Shown here one piece after another: positions 23,467-35,732 of a DNA stretch of 64,000 nt (position 1 is the first letter of the stretch; every line of letters begins with the position of its first letter). Made by a program: the position numbers and the translations under genes. Under the pieces are notes generated by a model, which worked only from the letters and a program-made list of their open reading frames with translations, ran no database searches and was not told the DNA's origin. Origin of the DNA: Chamaecrista fasciculata (taxonomy: Eukaryota; Streptophyta; Magnoliopsida; Fabales; Fabaceae); assembly GCA_003254925.1 (NCBI GenBank), contig QANZ01004226.1, forward strand, positions 1 through 64,000, written 5' to 3'.

Positions 23467-23796
23467 GACCCAAGTGAACTTTTGGCCCAAAAAAATTAAC
23501 TTTGGTATTTTCCACATTATAGAGAAAGATATGAAGAGAGAGAGAGACACAACTCACGTTCTAAACCCACTTTATAGTTTTTTATTTAATTTATAATTAT
23601 AATATGAACAATTATGTATTTTTTGAACATTATGACCCAAGTGAGGTTTTGGCCCAAAAAAAATAAACTTTGGTATTTCCCACATTATAGAGAAAGATAT
23701 GGAGAGAGACACAACCCACGTTCTAAACCAACTTTCTAGTTTTTTATTTAATTTTTATAATTATAATATGAACAGTTATGTGTTTTTTGATTGGTT
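23467..23796. repeat. 167-bp tandem duplication
   Basis: Two diverged adjacent copies start GACCCAAGTGA at 23467 and 23634. Both contain TTTTGGCCCAAAAAAA, CCACATTATAGAGAAAGATATG and CACGTTCTAAACC. A motif GACGACCAGAAAGGGGTG also occurs on each side (about 23361 and 23826), so the duplicated block may be larger. Confidence 0.7.
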
Positions 23797-26467
23797 AATT
23801 AAAGTTTAGCCTAAAGTTAAAAAAGGACGACCAGAAAGGGGTGAAGTCATATAATATAAGATTTCTCAATCTGGACAATTTTTTTTGGTTAAGTTATGGG
23901 TATCCCCGCTTATTCGTATAACGGTTTAAACGAAGATTAATCTCATTTGAGCCTGAGAGACGAAATGGCCAGAGTCCTCCCAACAATGTTGACTATAGGG
24001 ATCACTCCCACCTCACGTGATCTAATTTTAATTTTAATTTTCTTTTTTTCCAACAATTTATTAATTACTTGAATTAATTAATTAGTGGACATGAAGAACC
24101 TTTTCTTTGGCCTGCCATCAGAAGAAGAAGCTTTGTGAATTTTTTATTCAAAAAGTAAATAAATAAAATGAGAATGAAAATAAATGGTCCCACCATGCAT
24201 TGACCCACTTTGACCAAACAAAAAAGGGTGAGGAAGCATCATCATGCGAGATATGCAAATTTGAGATTTGTGTTTTTTGATAGAAGAGAACGAACCACAC
24301 TATAAATTAAATCACGTGACATGCACGCGCACTTAATAATAATATAATGTAGTTCTCGTGAATTGTATGATGTGCACATCAATTCTGTTTCGTGATAAAT
24401 TTTGGAAGAGGGAGTGTACGTATGCATGCGATTAACCATCAAGCTCAACATAGATATGAAAACTAAATTAAACAAGCATATACTATCTAGTTTTCATTCA
24501 TTCATTAATTCTACATAATTCAATAGATAGTTAGACAATTTACAAATCGCTGGCTTCATTCTTGAGATAGAAGGTAACATCTTGATGATTGATCTATATG
24601 AATTAAACAAACCAACATTAATTAATGCTTCAATCTCGATCCTTTGTATCAATTCTAGGGCTTTTCATGCTTAGATTTATCATCTTTTAATTTCGACCAT
24701 TTAACTACCATATACGTATATGCATATGTTGTTTTAAAAATGTTTTTTTTTACAACTGACTGTACCTAATAATATTTCAAATATAATGACTTGAACAATA
24801 TATAAATAAAAGGCATGAATTTTTATATTAAATTTAGCTTTAATTTTGTGATATAGGAAACTAAATATCATTTCCGTAGCTAGTAGTACGTTCACATTAC
24901 AAACATTATCTTGCAGTAATGTTAGGAAAACCCATCTCATACATTAAAAAATATTTTATTACATTTTTAATAATTTTTTCTATAATATATTTTTATTTTA
25001 TTTTAATAATAATTTTTTTATTTGAAATTGTGAGGAGTTTTTTTTTTCTGCTATCAAAATAGTGAGAAGTTACTTAACTCTCTTAATTATTTTTTTTTTC
25101 TTTTAATATTTCATAATAAAATTAATTTTGACCAATTAAAATACTCCCCACATGCATGTATATAATAGTATAGATATCATATACATTTTTTTCACAAAAA
25201 AATAAAACAAATAATAACAAAGTTAAAATTAATTAATTAATTAACAATTTATCCAATGAGAAACAGATTCTAGTCAAATACGCAAGAAAAGAAAATCCCG
25301 AGCTTGAGCTGTATATATAGGTATTAGTTGGGGCCTCTCTGTGCATATATATATTAATATAATGTACATATAATAGTTTAAACTTTGGAGGTAACAAAAA
25401 GTCCTATAGAACCCTAAAATATGCTTGCGATGGATACTATTGCTTCAGATTTTGAATTAGGATTTCAGTGGTTGGGGACAATGGCAGTGTACACTTTTAC
25501 CTTTTTTTCTCGTTTTGCTCCCTTCTCTTTTTGAATTTGAAGACACAAAGGAGGTAAAAATTCTTCTATTCCTTTTGAATTTGTTCTGAATTGATGCTTA
25601 CTTTTTTCAACTCTTCGTTTGATCGAGCTCCAATATATATAGTAAGATTAATTGAACGAATCCTCGTATGAAATCATTTTATGATATTGTCTATAATATT
25701 AAATAATATATATATTGGTCAAAGTCATGTATATTGATTATATTGTTTCTTTATACATATATGAATAAGTTGAATGTGCAAGTCTGAAATCTGTGACTCA
25801 GGAAGATTTGTTTTCTTCTTCACTGCTTTAATTAGCACTAAACGAGGAATGACGGCATTGTTTGGAAGTTATCTCGTCCATTTGTTTAATAATTAATCAA
25901 CCCTAATTAACCCAGAATTCAACATTTGTTTTCAAATGCAAACCTACACTACGTACTGTCTATTTCGTTTGGTTCTTCACTTTTGAATATCCCACCAATT
26001 CCTACAAAGTCAAAAAGATATACATATATAGCATCTACTAGTATTTAGTGTTTACAAATTTTTGGCCTTCTCTTCCTACTTCCTCTCTTAATGCATGTGA
26101 CACTCACTCATTGCTTCATTTGTGATGTACAGCCAAAACTCTATCTTTCTTTTAAAACATAAAAAGTTAAAAACCCAAGTGAACTTAATTTTATGGTTGT
26201 GTTTGAAATTCGCCCAATATTAGTAATGTCTACATTTCCCAAACTTTACATACGTAAAATTCCACTTTGTCATCTAATTATAAAAATAGATGAATAGATT
26301 TACCTTATCCTCTCAGTCAATATATTTTTTTCAGTTAGGTTATGATGTTTCGGTGATTCATCAAAAACAGAAAATTAATTCACTCAATTTGAAGTTAAGA
26401 AAAATCTATTGTTTTCCTTTTTAACTTTTATGGGATTTTGTGAATGAAAATTTAATTTTAATTATTT

Positions 26468-26848
26468 GGCAAAAGTACTAAATTCGTCCCCCAGTTTTAC
26501 ATCAACTGTCAATTTCATCTCCAATCTTTTTTTGCAATCAATTTCGTCCCTAATGTTTTATATTTCTATCAAATTTATCATTTGCTCTTACTTAAACCAA
26601 ATATTAATGACATAATCTACCTGACTAATCATATGTAATATAAAATTGATAGAAAAAGAAACCTAAATCCTAACTCAGATTAAAAAATAATATGCAGTCT
26701 ATCGTTAATTAATATATTGAAGGAAGTTAGTCAAAGGATAAAATTGACCAAAATGTAAAACATTAAGGACAAAATTGACAGCAAAAAAAGATTGGGGATA
26801 AAATTGATAGTTAATGCAAAATTTGGGGACAAAATTAGTATTTTTGCC
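26468..26848. mobile_element. Fold-back MITE with GGCAAAAGTACTAAATT end
   Basis: The left end is GGCAAAAGTACTAAATTCG and the right end is its near complement, AATTAGTATTTTTGCC. The arms carry repeated units (CAATTTCATCTCCAATCTTTTTTTG against its complement near 26780-26815). The ends resemble family A (GGCTAAAGTGCACTTTTGG) in layout. No coding capacity. Confidence 0.7.
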
Positions 26849-27188
26849 TAATATATAGTTTATACATCAAAGCTGAGATATTGCCAAAAAAAAGTTTTAC
26901 ATTAATAATCAATATCAATGAGACAAAAAAAGGATCTAGGAATTAAGTAGTAAGTACATAGGATAGGAGGTAATTGGTTGGTCAGCTTTTTGTTGATTTT
27001 GAATAAGTTAGTTCAAAACTATCTGCTATATATGCCGTCATTAACTGTACAAACCTATATAAAAGAGTATAAAGGGTTCAAACTTCAAACCAATGAATTA
27101 GTTACTTACAGCTATTAATTGTCTTCATTTTTTTTTTTATAAAAAAAAAAGCAATAATTAATTGTGCTATTCTACATGTTGAATTAAA

Positions 27189-27681
27189 GTGAAAACTTTA
27201 TTTTGGTCCTTAAATTATAATGTGAGTTCCATTTGGGTCTTACTTTTTCTTTTCGTTCTGTTTTAGTTATCAAATAAACTTTCACATTTTGTTCTATGCA
27301 CTATTAGTCCAAAATGTGATTTCGTTTGAAATTTGCTGTTATGTTGAATTTGAACAATTAAGATAGACTATTTTTCTTTCAGTGTTATAATAAGTGAGTT
27401 GACAAAAAGAGAAAAAAAAATTCTTATTGTGTTATAAATTGGAGATTAATTTGCGTACGACGTTTATTATTTTTTTAAAAAAATTCATTTCTCTCTTTGT
27501 CAATTCAGCTATTATGAGTTATGATATATATGAAAGAGAAATTGTTACCATATGTCTAACTTAAAGATATCGGCATAAATCAGACGAAATCACATTTCAG
27601 ATTAATGGTGGAACAAATGAAAAAGTTTGAGTGCCAACCCGAAACAAACAAAAGTTTTAGGACCAAAATGAGATTTTGACC
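27189..27681. mobile_element. Fold-back element, family F (copy 1)
   Basis: The left arm is GTGAAAACTTTATTTTGGTCC and the right end is GGACCAAAATGAGATTTTGAC. The interior has AATAAGTGAGTTGACAAAAAG, which also occurs in the related copy at 52285-52827. Non-autonomous, about 0.5 kb. Confidence 0.65.
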
Positions 27682-27773
27682 TTGATTTAATTAATTACTA
27701 CTTTTCTTGTAAGTTGTGGAAGTTGGGACCTCCTTCGTTTTTCAGTTGTCACCTAATTAAATGTGCTCTTGAC

Positions 27774-27975
27774 ACTAATAAATGTTGACCCAGTTGGTAA
27801 GGAGTTGACTCATAACCCACAAGGTTGTGAGTTCGATTTTCACTGTCGATGTGAGAGCCTTGTTGGTAGACGATCTGTAAGTACCTCTGTAAACGCTCAT
27901 AGAGCCTGGAGGCCTGCACTGGCCTTGGTGAGCCCCCGGGGCCCAACTCACCTAAACTTTTTTCTCACAAGAAAA
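27774..27975 (+). mobile_element. tRNA-derived SINE with 15-bp target-site duplication
   Basis: An A-box-like AGTTGGTAAGGAGTTGA and a B-box-like GGTTGTGAGTTCGATTTTC lie about 30 bp apart near the left end. A non-tRNA body follows, with GCCTGCACTGGCCTTGG, and then a T-rich end. The element is flanked by perfect AAATGTGCTCTTGAC repeats at 27759-27773 and 27976-27990, evidence of retroposition. A diverged copy lies on the minus strand at 54849-55026. Confidence 0.85.
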
Positions 27976-29997
27976 AAATGTGCTCTTGACTATTGAGGTA
28001 TGAGGATTTTATTTCAACGAGAAAAAAAAATCTAAGAGGATAAAATTAATCTAGCCGCAATCAGTGGAATTCAGTTGAGTTTAGATTTAGTTCTTTTTCC
28101 TGATTTTAAGGATATATGTGTCTGTGTGTGTGTCTTGTATATATGTCCCCAAAGTCTCCTAACTCATCAAACCATGAGGGCCATATGCTCTTAATTAAGT
28201 TTGTGTTACTTGCTCTTCACATTAAATAACCAAATTATGGGATTCTTAATAATATAGAGTACCCAAAAAAACATTATGAGCATGCATATTCATGACTCAG
28301 AATGTTGAAATTAATTGAAGATCATCAGTATCACCAATTTATAGTTGAGCAGTGAATAAATAAATTGATCACAAATTAAATCCTATCTTGCATATATCTT
28401 ATATATATGTAGTATATAGTGCTAATCTAAATAGTTACTATCTAGCCCTGCAAGTATAATCGGGGTTTTAAAAGGCAACACATATAACAAGAATCTATAA
28501 ATATATAGCAAAAGTTGCAACCAGCAAATAATAACAAATTAATGATTTGATGGCCATTTTTTAAATTCTTTGTTTTTTAAAAAAATATAAGAAATAATGC
28601 TTTTCTATTGTAGGATTTCATGTTATTTTTTAATTTTTCTTTATAAAAGTTATATTGATTTCAAAGAAAAATAATGACATGTAATAATAGTTCGTATATT
28701 AGTTAGATAGAATTTGATGTTATCTGACACTCATGGTGTAGTACATAAAGTATTATCACTCGTCACTCCTTAAATTTTGTTGGTTTTAAAAAGGTAGAGT
28801 GAAATTGTTGTTTAAGTTAAGAGGTATAAGAAAAATTAAACCTCACCTTCCACTAAATAATTCTTACTTATAATTAATATCCCATCACAACCGACAGTCC
28901 CTTCTTTATGTAAAATGGTTGGTAATAATTATAGTACTACCACGCCATTGGCCGAAACAATTAGTACAATACTACCTACCTATATACATTTTCATTCATG
29001 TGATGGCTACATTATTTTCATATCGTTATAATTAATACATGAAATTTATATGTCACCCATATGTATATGCTTGCGTGTGGTTCTTTCCATAGTCATTGAT
29101 TAAGTGTAGTATACCTTAATTAATTATCCCCTCAACCCCCCTCACTTTATTGCAACTAATTTCGTTCTCATTATCAATTGTGAGTGTTCACATCAACATA
29201 ATGGCGGCCAAAACCTCAAATTGATCATTTATATAAGATAGATTTTAAATTTGTCCGATATGTTTTATTTGTTTTAAATTAATCCTATATATTTTTATAA
29301 TTACTCAAATTGGTCCCAAGCATATACCTTCAATATGCACTTTGGCCTAATTTGCTGACAATCTCAATTGGATAAAAAAAAGTTTTAAAAAAAATTTGTT
29401 CTGGTTCTGGTTTTTTAAAGAGTTAGTATATAGTTTCAAATTCGTCACATTCAGAGTTGAAAGAAAAAAGATATAATGAAATTCGTTTGTTTGATCATGA
29501 AACGAGTTACTCACTCTCGGGACTTGACTTTGCTTGATATGATCTTGTTTATTGATGGTTCCAAAATACTCATCAAAAGAGATTTTTTAGCTCTAAATTT
29601 GTTACATATTCAAACTTAAAATGAGAATGTTTAAAAGATTAGACCGAAAAGTGAACCGAAAAACCTTTAGAATTACGAGTTGATTGGTTCAAACGGTCTA
29701 AAGTATATTTAATTAAATATATACATATAAAAACATAATTATTTTGACAAAAATAGATAAAAAGAAATACTATTGTAATTTCTTGGTCTCTGTTACAGAA
29801 ATCATTCACATATTTTTTTTATTTTCTATATAGATTTTCAAATAATCCAAATTCGTACAAAAAAAGTGATATCACAATAAATTAATCTACTTTTTAGAGT
29901 CAAATATTAATAAAAGCCACAGGCATTTCTTAAATAATTAGAAGAAAATTTGGGAGATTATATATATTTTCAGCTAAGAAGCATGACACTTTATTTT

Positions 29998-30297
29998 GAG
30001 GGCATGTCGCCGTGTCGGACACGTGTCGGTGTCCGACACCCATACGACACTGACACGACACATATTCATAAATTTTAAAATATAAATCAATTTTTTGTGA
30101 CTTTAACATGACATATAAGAGAAAATAATAATACATATGACATATATTATGAATAAAACTTGTAATTTTTAAATTTTTCATTAAAAATTATGAATATTTA
30201 ATTATTTTTATATATAAATATATGCCGTGTCGTGTCGCGTAATTTTGAGAGTCTAATGTGTCGCTGTGTCCGTGTCCGTGTCGTGTCCATGCTTCCT
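29998..30297. repeat. GTGTCCGACAC-rich interspersed repeat (copy 2)
   Basis: Same block order as 21553-21845: GTGTCGGACACGTGTCGGTG at the left, ACACATATTCATAAATTTTA, GACATATATTATGAATAAAA, and GTGTCCGTGTCCGTGTCG at the right. The two copies share sequence through most of their length. Confidence 0.65.
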
Positions 30298-32383
30298 AGA
30301 TTTTCAGTAATTGGCTTATCATTTATCAATTCAATAGATGGCCCATGACGGTTGACCTACATATTCCGAACATTTTTGTCTCCTATAGATACATAGAGTC
30401 AATTCGGTGGGTATCATCATTTTTTCATGATATTACATTGATAACGCTCAACTAACTCATATATTACATTAATTAACACCACCTAAATGTCAGGTTCAAG
30501 ATTTGTATATTTTTTCTCTTTCAAAAATGATTTTTCTACTTATCACAAAAACAATTTTTCTTCAAAATTTTTTTTTTATAATTATTTGTTTAAACTTTCA
30601 AATTTAATCACAAACTCACAACTAATGTTATTCACCCCTTGCTACTGTCTATTTGAACTTTTAGGGGTGTCTTAATTTTGATAAACTCGAATAATAACTT
30701 AGATATACTTTTTGATATTTTTTTTAATTGTGATTTTCAGTCTGAAAATAGACTATTTAAATATGCTAAATCGATATATAACTAATTGCACCGACGACTG
30801 AATCTACAACTCAAAGAATGGTCCCCTAAATAAAAATAATATATAAGCAAATCTCTATTTTTTCTGATCGAGGAGGAGAAAAATAAATTAAAGGATAAGT
30901 GTATATATAATAGAACATTTTAAATCACTAGAAGACCAGTGACGTGGAAGCTTAACCGATGATTAGTCAATTATCTTTAGAAAATGATAAGCTTTACAGC
31001 TTCCGATGGGGACATGTATTATGTATATAACCATTTCACTTCTCAACGACTTGCTAATTAAAACCAATATTTTTCTTAAAGTCTTTTTCTATAATAAATA
31101 GAATAGAGAAATAAACCGCACCTTTTGAAATGGGAATTTAGTTGGTAAATTTATAAATGAATAAAAAGATGAATGAATTATTTGGAAGAATCTTAGTTAG
31201 GAAGCTATACCTAGGTTGAGGCTAAAGTAGTGGATCATGCTTTTGGAGTGAGTGTGAATGTGTGATGATATAAATTTATATGTTCGCAAAGCAGCATGCA
31301 TCATTAAGCAACACCCTCTAATGTCGTAAACAGTAAGAACAAATTAAAGCAGTGGCTTTAATTGTAGTTTTTCTGAATTTGGATGTCTTAATATGTAATA
31401 ATGGCCCTCTTGCTTCATTTATTTCCCAAGAGAAGGACTATTGATGCAAATAAGGCTTGTCACGGAATTGAACTGATCTTAAAAGAATTGAATTTGTTTA
31501 TTTTGAGCCAACATCACAGGCACGTGGGGAAGAGAGTTGTGTAAATTACAACAATAGTATAATAGTAGTAGGTAGAGTTGTGTAAATAAGATATTATGTT
31601 TTTCATCTTTGTATTCGAATTGATAATAATGTATTCAAACTATTTTTCACTATTAGATCATATAAATGATCAAATTTTTTATATTCAAGTTCCAACTTAA
31701 AAAAAAAAAACAAATTTATTTGTATTAATATATTTATTCTGGTAAAATTTTTCATCTATATCCATAAAAATAATTTTACTCTTTAGTGTGTAGTGTGGAC
31801 CACTAGGTATTGCGTTGATGGTTCCTATATTTGGATGGGAAACACACACAAATTAGTACTACAAAAGTGGTAAAAAAGAACCTCACAATACTCACTAACT
31901 CACAATATTCTTGTCTTTGATTTGCAAAATCTGAAACGGCTCTATGTAACATAGAGACAATCACCATTAACATTCACAAAAGCAAATGGACCAGGCCTTC
32001 CATTTCTTTTTGTTCTCTTTCATCATTCCCGTCCATTCCAACTTTTTTTCGGTCTAAGTAAGAATATTCACTATTTAAAGTCATAATTAATCTCTTCATC
32101 GTGAATTTTTTCTTTAAAGATGAACGACTAATTACATTATATATTCGATAGCTAAAAGTAAGATCCGAATTCCCATCATTTTGTTAAAAGAATGAAGTGA
32201 AGAACCACTAAACTATACTACACAACACTCACGTTATTAAAGTAAAACATTGACTACATTTTGTTTTCTCATTTCAGGAATTAAGAATTCAATTATAGAT
32301 TTTTTTTTTGGACAATAATTATAGAATTAGTATGTAAAACATTGTAGTTAAAGTGAAGTGAACGTCTTGCTTTATTTTAATCT

Positions 32384-32413
32384 GGCCCAACAGGCCCAAG
32401 CGAAGGAAGCCCA
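32384..32413. promoter_or_regulatory. Cluster of three site II-like GCCCA motifs
   Basis: GGCCCA at 32384-32389 and 32393-32398, and AGCCCA at 32408-32413, lie about 290 bp upstream of the Alba-like ATG. TGGGCY site II elements are bound by TCP factors and are common in promoters of growth and translation genes. Their role here is inferred. Confidence 0.45.
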
Positions 32414-32531
32414 ATAGGGTAAGGGGTATATCCGGGAATCCGGAAGTTTTGAATTTCACTATCTCAGAGTACGCGACGAACTCGTAACAAACTTTATAGT
32501 TTACAGGGTCCACTTGCCATTAGAGAGACGC

Positions 32532-32580
32532 CACGTGTACCGTTATTCTTGCTACAATCTCCAGAGGCGCGAGCTATAAA
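32532..32580 (+). promoter_or_regulatory. G-box and TATA box of the Alba-like gene
   Basis: CACGTG lies at 32532-32537 and a TATAAA box at 32575-32580, 105 bp before the ATG at 32685. Spacing and order fit a core promoter with transcription starting near 32,610. Confidence 0.55.
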
Positions 32581-32684
32581 AACCTTCCTCTAACGAATTC
32601 CGCTACTTTTCCGATACAACAGTTTTTTTTTTTAAATTTATTTTTTTGGTTGAAGAAAAGCCAAAAGAATAATATAGGTTAACA

Positions 32685-34199
32685 ATGGCGACCCTCTCTG
32701 TGGCTCCCACTGTCAACAGTACTGATAACCAGAAGAAGAACAGAATCCAGGTTTCCAACACTAAGAAACCTCTTTTCTTTTACGTCAATCTCGCCAAGGT
32801 AATTAATCCTGCTCTCTCTCTACTTGTTTTGTTCATCGATTTATTAGTCTCTATATATGTTACATATTCTTTTGATTCGTTTGATATTTCTTCATATAAT
32901 TGTAACATATAGCGAAACCTGATTCCCTACGCATGATTAATGGCTGACCCAGTCGAATACAATGCATTGGATATTGTAAACCTCAAAATTTTTAATCATG
33001 ATCGTTGCATTTCTTCCGAATGAAAAATATTGTTGCTCACTCGAGCATTTGTTTTAATTATGATAAACAGACTCTGGAAGCTATATTGTTGATCGGACTT
33101 TTTGTTTTGAAATGTTACTATTTCTTAGATCTGCAACCAGCAGTGTTTGTTGAAACCAAGTAACATTTGTAGACTAACATTATTGTTATGCAGTCACTGA
33201 ATTTGATGTTTAGGTTCAATGTTATTTCTTTGATGCAGAGGTACATTCAGCAGCATAATGAGGTTGAGCTTTCTGCCCTGGGAATGGGTACTTAATTCTT
33301 TCACTGAAACTTAAGTCGTATTCGTTTATTATTTACCTTACTGGACAAAATGTTTTTCTAGTTCTATATATAGCAGCATAATGTTTGTCTTCGCCATCTA
33401 CTCTGGAAATTGAACCGTCTCTACTCATTTTTAAGACTTAACAAATGAAAAATGAATTTTTCTACCAACAAGTGTTTGGTGTAATGGTTTGGAGAGCTAC
33501 ACCTTAAGGAGAGGACCCAGTTTTGATCCTAGAGTCGACATTGTTGGGAGGACTTTGACCGTATCGTCTTGAAGTCCGAATAAGATTAGTCTTTGCTTAG
33601 ACCATTACATGGATATGCGGGAGGAAACCCATAATTTCATCCGAAAAAAAAATATTTCTCATGTTGTCAAACTGACCTATTATTCTTAAATCTTAATGAA
33701 TTAAATAAATTCCTTGCTCGGTTCATCTACTTACTTTTCGCATGTGTTTATAAAGTAAGTTGGTATGTTTCTTTACAGCTATCGCTACAGTTGTTACAAT
33801 TGCTGAGATTTTGAAGAACAGCGGACTCGCCACTGAGAAGAGTATGGTTTCTTCTTCTTGTATGTTACTAATGTGTCATTCAAAATGATGCTCATAACTA
33901 ATCTGATCAACTACGTATGGGATGGAACAGAGGTTTCAACATCCACAGTTGGCATGAAGGATGAGAACCGAGGCCGCCTGGTGCAGAAGGCTAAGGTGGG
34001 TTCCAAATGGAATTTTCTTTTTTACTGATAGCGTTGGCTCACAGCTTGTCCATTTTTGTTTGTGTGGGTAGTTGATCCCTTTTTCTTAACATTTTAGATT
34101 GAAATTGTGCTGGAGAAATCTGAGAAGTTTGACAATCTGATGACTAACGCTGCCAAAACTACTGAGTCAGAACCAGCTACTGCTGATGATAAAAAATGA
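32685..34199 (+). CDS. Alba-like DNA/RNA-binding protein (At2g34160-like)
   Basis: Exons: 32685-32798, 33239-33287, 33779-33841, 33931-33995, 34098-34199. They total 393 nt, 130 aa, with correct GT/AG phases. The protein reads KKNRIQVSNTKKPLFFYVNL, then RYIQQHNEVELSALGMAIAT, EILKNSGLA, and KAKIEIVLEKSEKFDNLM, the Alba_1 fold of the short plant class. Alba proteins bind nucleic acid as dimers. Plant members associate with RNA, and some with R-loops. The N-terminus (MATLSVAPTV) and the acidic/Lys tail are variable. Intron 2 contains a SINE-like insertion. Site II motifs, a G-box and a TATA box precede it. Confidence 0.93.
33472..33650 (+). mobile_element. SINE-like repeat in intron 2 of the Alba-like gene
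   Basis: GTGTTTGGTGTAATGGTTTG resembles an A box. About 40 bp on, CCCAGTTTTGATCCTAGAG resembles a degenerate B box. The body is less AT-rich than the intron and ends in an A run (about 33643-33651). This fits a tRNA-derived SINE, but target-site duplications are not clear. Confidence 0.45.
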
Positions 34200-35732
34200 C
34201 AAGTAAAGGAGGGACTCTGTCAATGTTCACCTGTTGTAGTTAATATTCCGATTCTTTTGCGCTGTTTGCATTCATAGAGACAAGTAGGGGGGGTCGATAG
34301 ATAATTGTTTCATCGAATACCCATGAGATAAGGATTCATCATGTTCTAATGATAACGATAAGTCGCCACCAAGTGGTTAAAGTTGTAGAGATTTTCTTTC
34401 CATGCTCACTTTTAGATTGTATTTCTTCGCTGCACATACAAAATGATTGATTTAATTCATTGATTTTCATTGGCTGTTTAGGTTTTGTCATTTTTAACTT
34501 CCAACTTTATAAGGATTCCGAGCCGGAAATCATATGTGCCACTAAAGACTGAATTCTTTTGGTCACCGTTGTTCAATTTTTTTTATTTAAACTTAATTGA
34601 AGTCGAACTTTAATTATTATTATACACGACTTAGTCAAAACATTAAATCATATCGCAGTATAGTACAATTTGCTCGAAATTGTTGGATGCTAATAACGAA
34701 GTCCATAAAGATATGTGAAATCTAATCTAATCTAATCATATGGCAGTATAGTACAACTCTCTTCACACAACTCTTTCATCACCATTGGGGAAGAATGATA
34801 ATTAATGATAAAATACAAGAGACAAGATAAAAAGTAAAGGATGTAAAAATCGACAAGGAAATTGCAATATAATGTTTACGTGATTTGAAGTAATCCAAGA
34901 ACTCCAACACGGTGTCGAGTCACTTATTGTGAATATACTGAGGTTTGGGTCCCGGTAAGTAATTAAGTATATATCTCTTGAAAGAAAAGCTGACGTATCT
35001 TAGGAGGTCTTTGACCTTTATATAGACTAGGGGATGAGAGGAGGAAAGCCTGTACATTATTGTGATTGGGTGCATATGTGTTTTCTTACAATAAACACCA
35101 ATGTGAAGAATTTGTCATGCCACCATCAAAGAGTGGTCATCTGGTATATGTACGGCATGTGACCTAGTAGTATATACTATATAACATGTAAGGAGACATT
35201 TCGGGATGATTATTTTAATACTTATCAGTTATCATAATCTTTGTTGTTCTATGATTATGTATGATGGAATCATCTTCCCAAATCATTATTGACAGGCGAC
35301 AGCTCTAATTTGATTGATCTCCTTCACATGTTATCCTCCAATCCCCCTTCTCCGCAATTTTTTCCCCTTCCCTTCGACTTTAAATAAATAAAGCTGAATC
35401 TTTTATACATAGATAAATCTCTCTAAACGGGAGGTAACGGATTTGTGTACCAAGTTTCTACGCATGCTCTAAATGACAGCCCTGAATAGCCCTAATTAGT
35501 GACCTTGTTATTGAGAGGCCATAAATGATAAAGCAATGTACTCAACTAAAGAGTATGGCATTAAGTATTTGTCAAATACCGCAGCTAGAACAACCAAATA
35601 ATTCACATTAATATCAAGGAAAAGAAACGCATCATGTACTTGGGGTTCTAAGCTATAAAGCCTAAATAAATAATCTTTTACACAGAGGTGACATAACTGA
35701 AGACTATAGGTCTGGCAATTTATTTTAGCTTC
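34200..35732. other. 3' flanks of convergent genes; no gene seen
   Basis: Tail-to-tail interval between the Alba-like and MUSTANG genes. Around 34,850-35,050 is a stretch of less AT-rich, repeat-like sequence (AACTCCAACACGGTGTCGAG) that may be a retroelement remnant. I could not assign it. The rest appears to be untranslated region and spacer. Confidence 0.45.

Larger units (their letters stand above)
20531..32684. other. 12-kb gene-free AT-rich region
   Basis: No reading frame here shows a recognisable family or plausible exon structure. The region holds two copies of a GTGTCCGACAC-rich repeat, two local tandem duplications, at least two fold-back elements and a SINE (listed separately). 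The rest is AT-rich low-complexity DNA. The promoter of the Alba-like gene lies at the right end. Confidence 0.6.

Noticed and set aside
22584-23796. CRISPR-like repeat array
   Set aside because: Direct tandem duplications in a plant nuclear genome, without short regular repeats and spacers.
27774-27975. Possible tRNA gene
   Set aside because: It has A- and B-box-like sequences, but no cloverleaf or acceptor stem, and it has a long extra body with flanking duplications; it is a SINE.
20531-32684. Hidden microRNA precursor in the gene-free region
   Set aside because: I scanned by eye for well-known plant miRNA sequences and found none. Fold-back MITEs can mimic precursors, so none is called.
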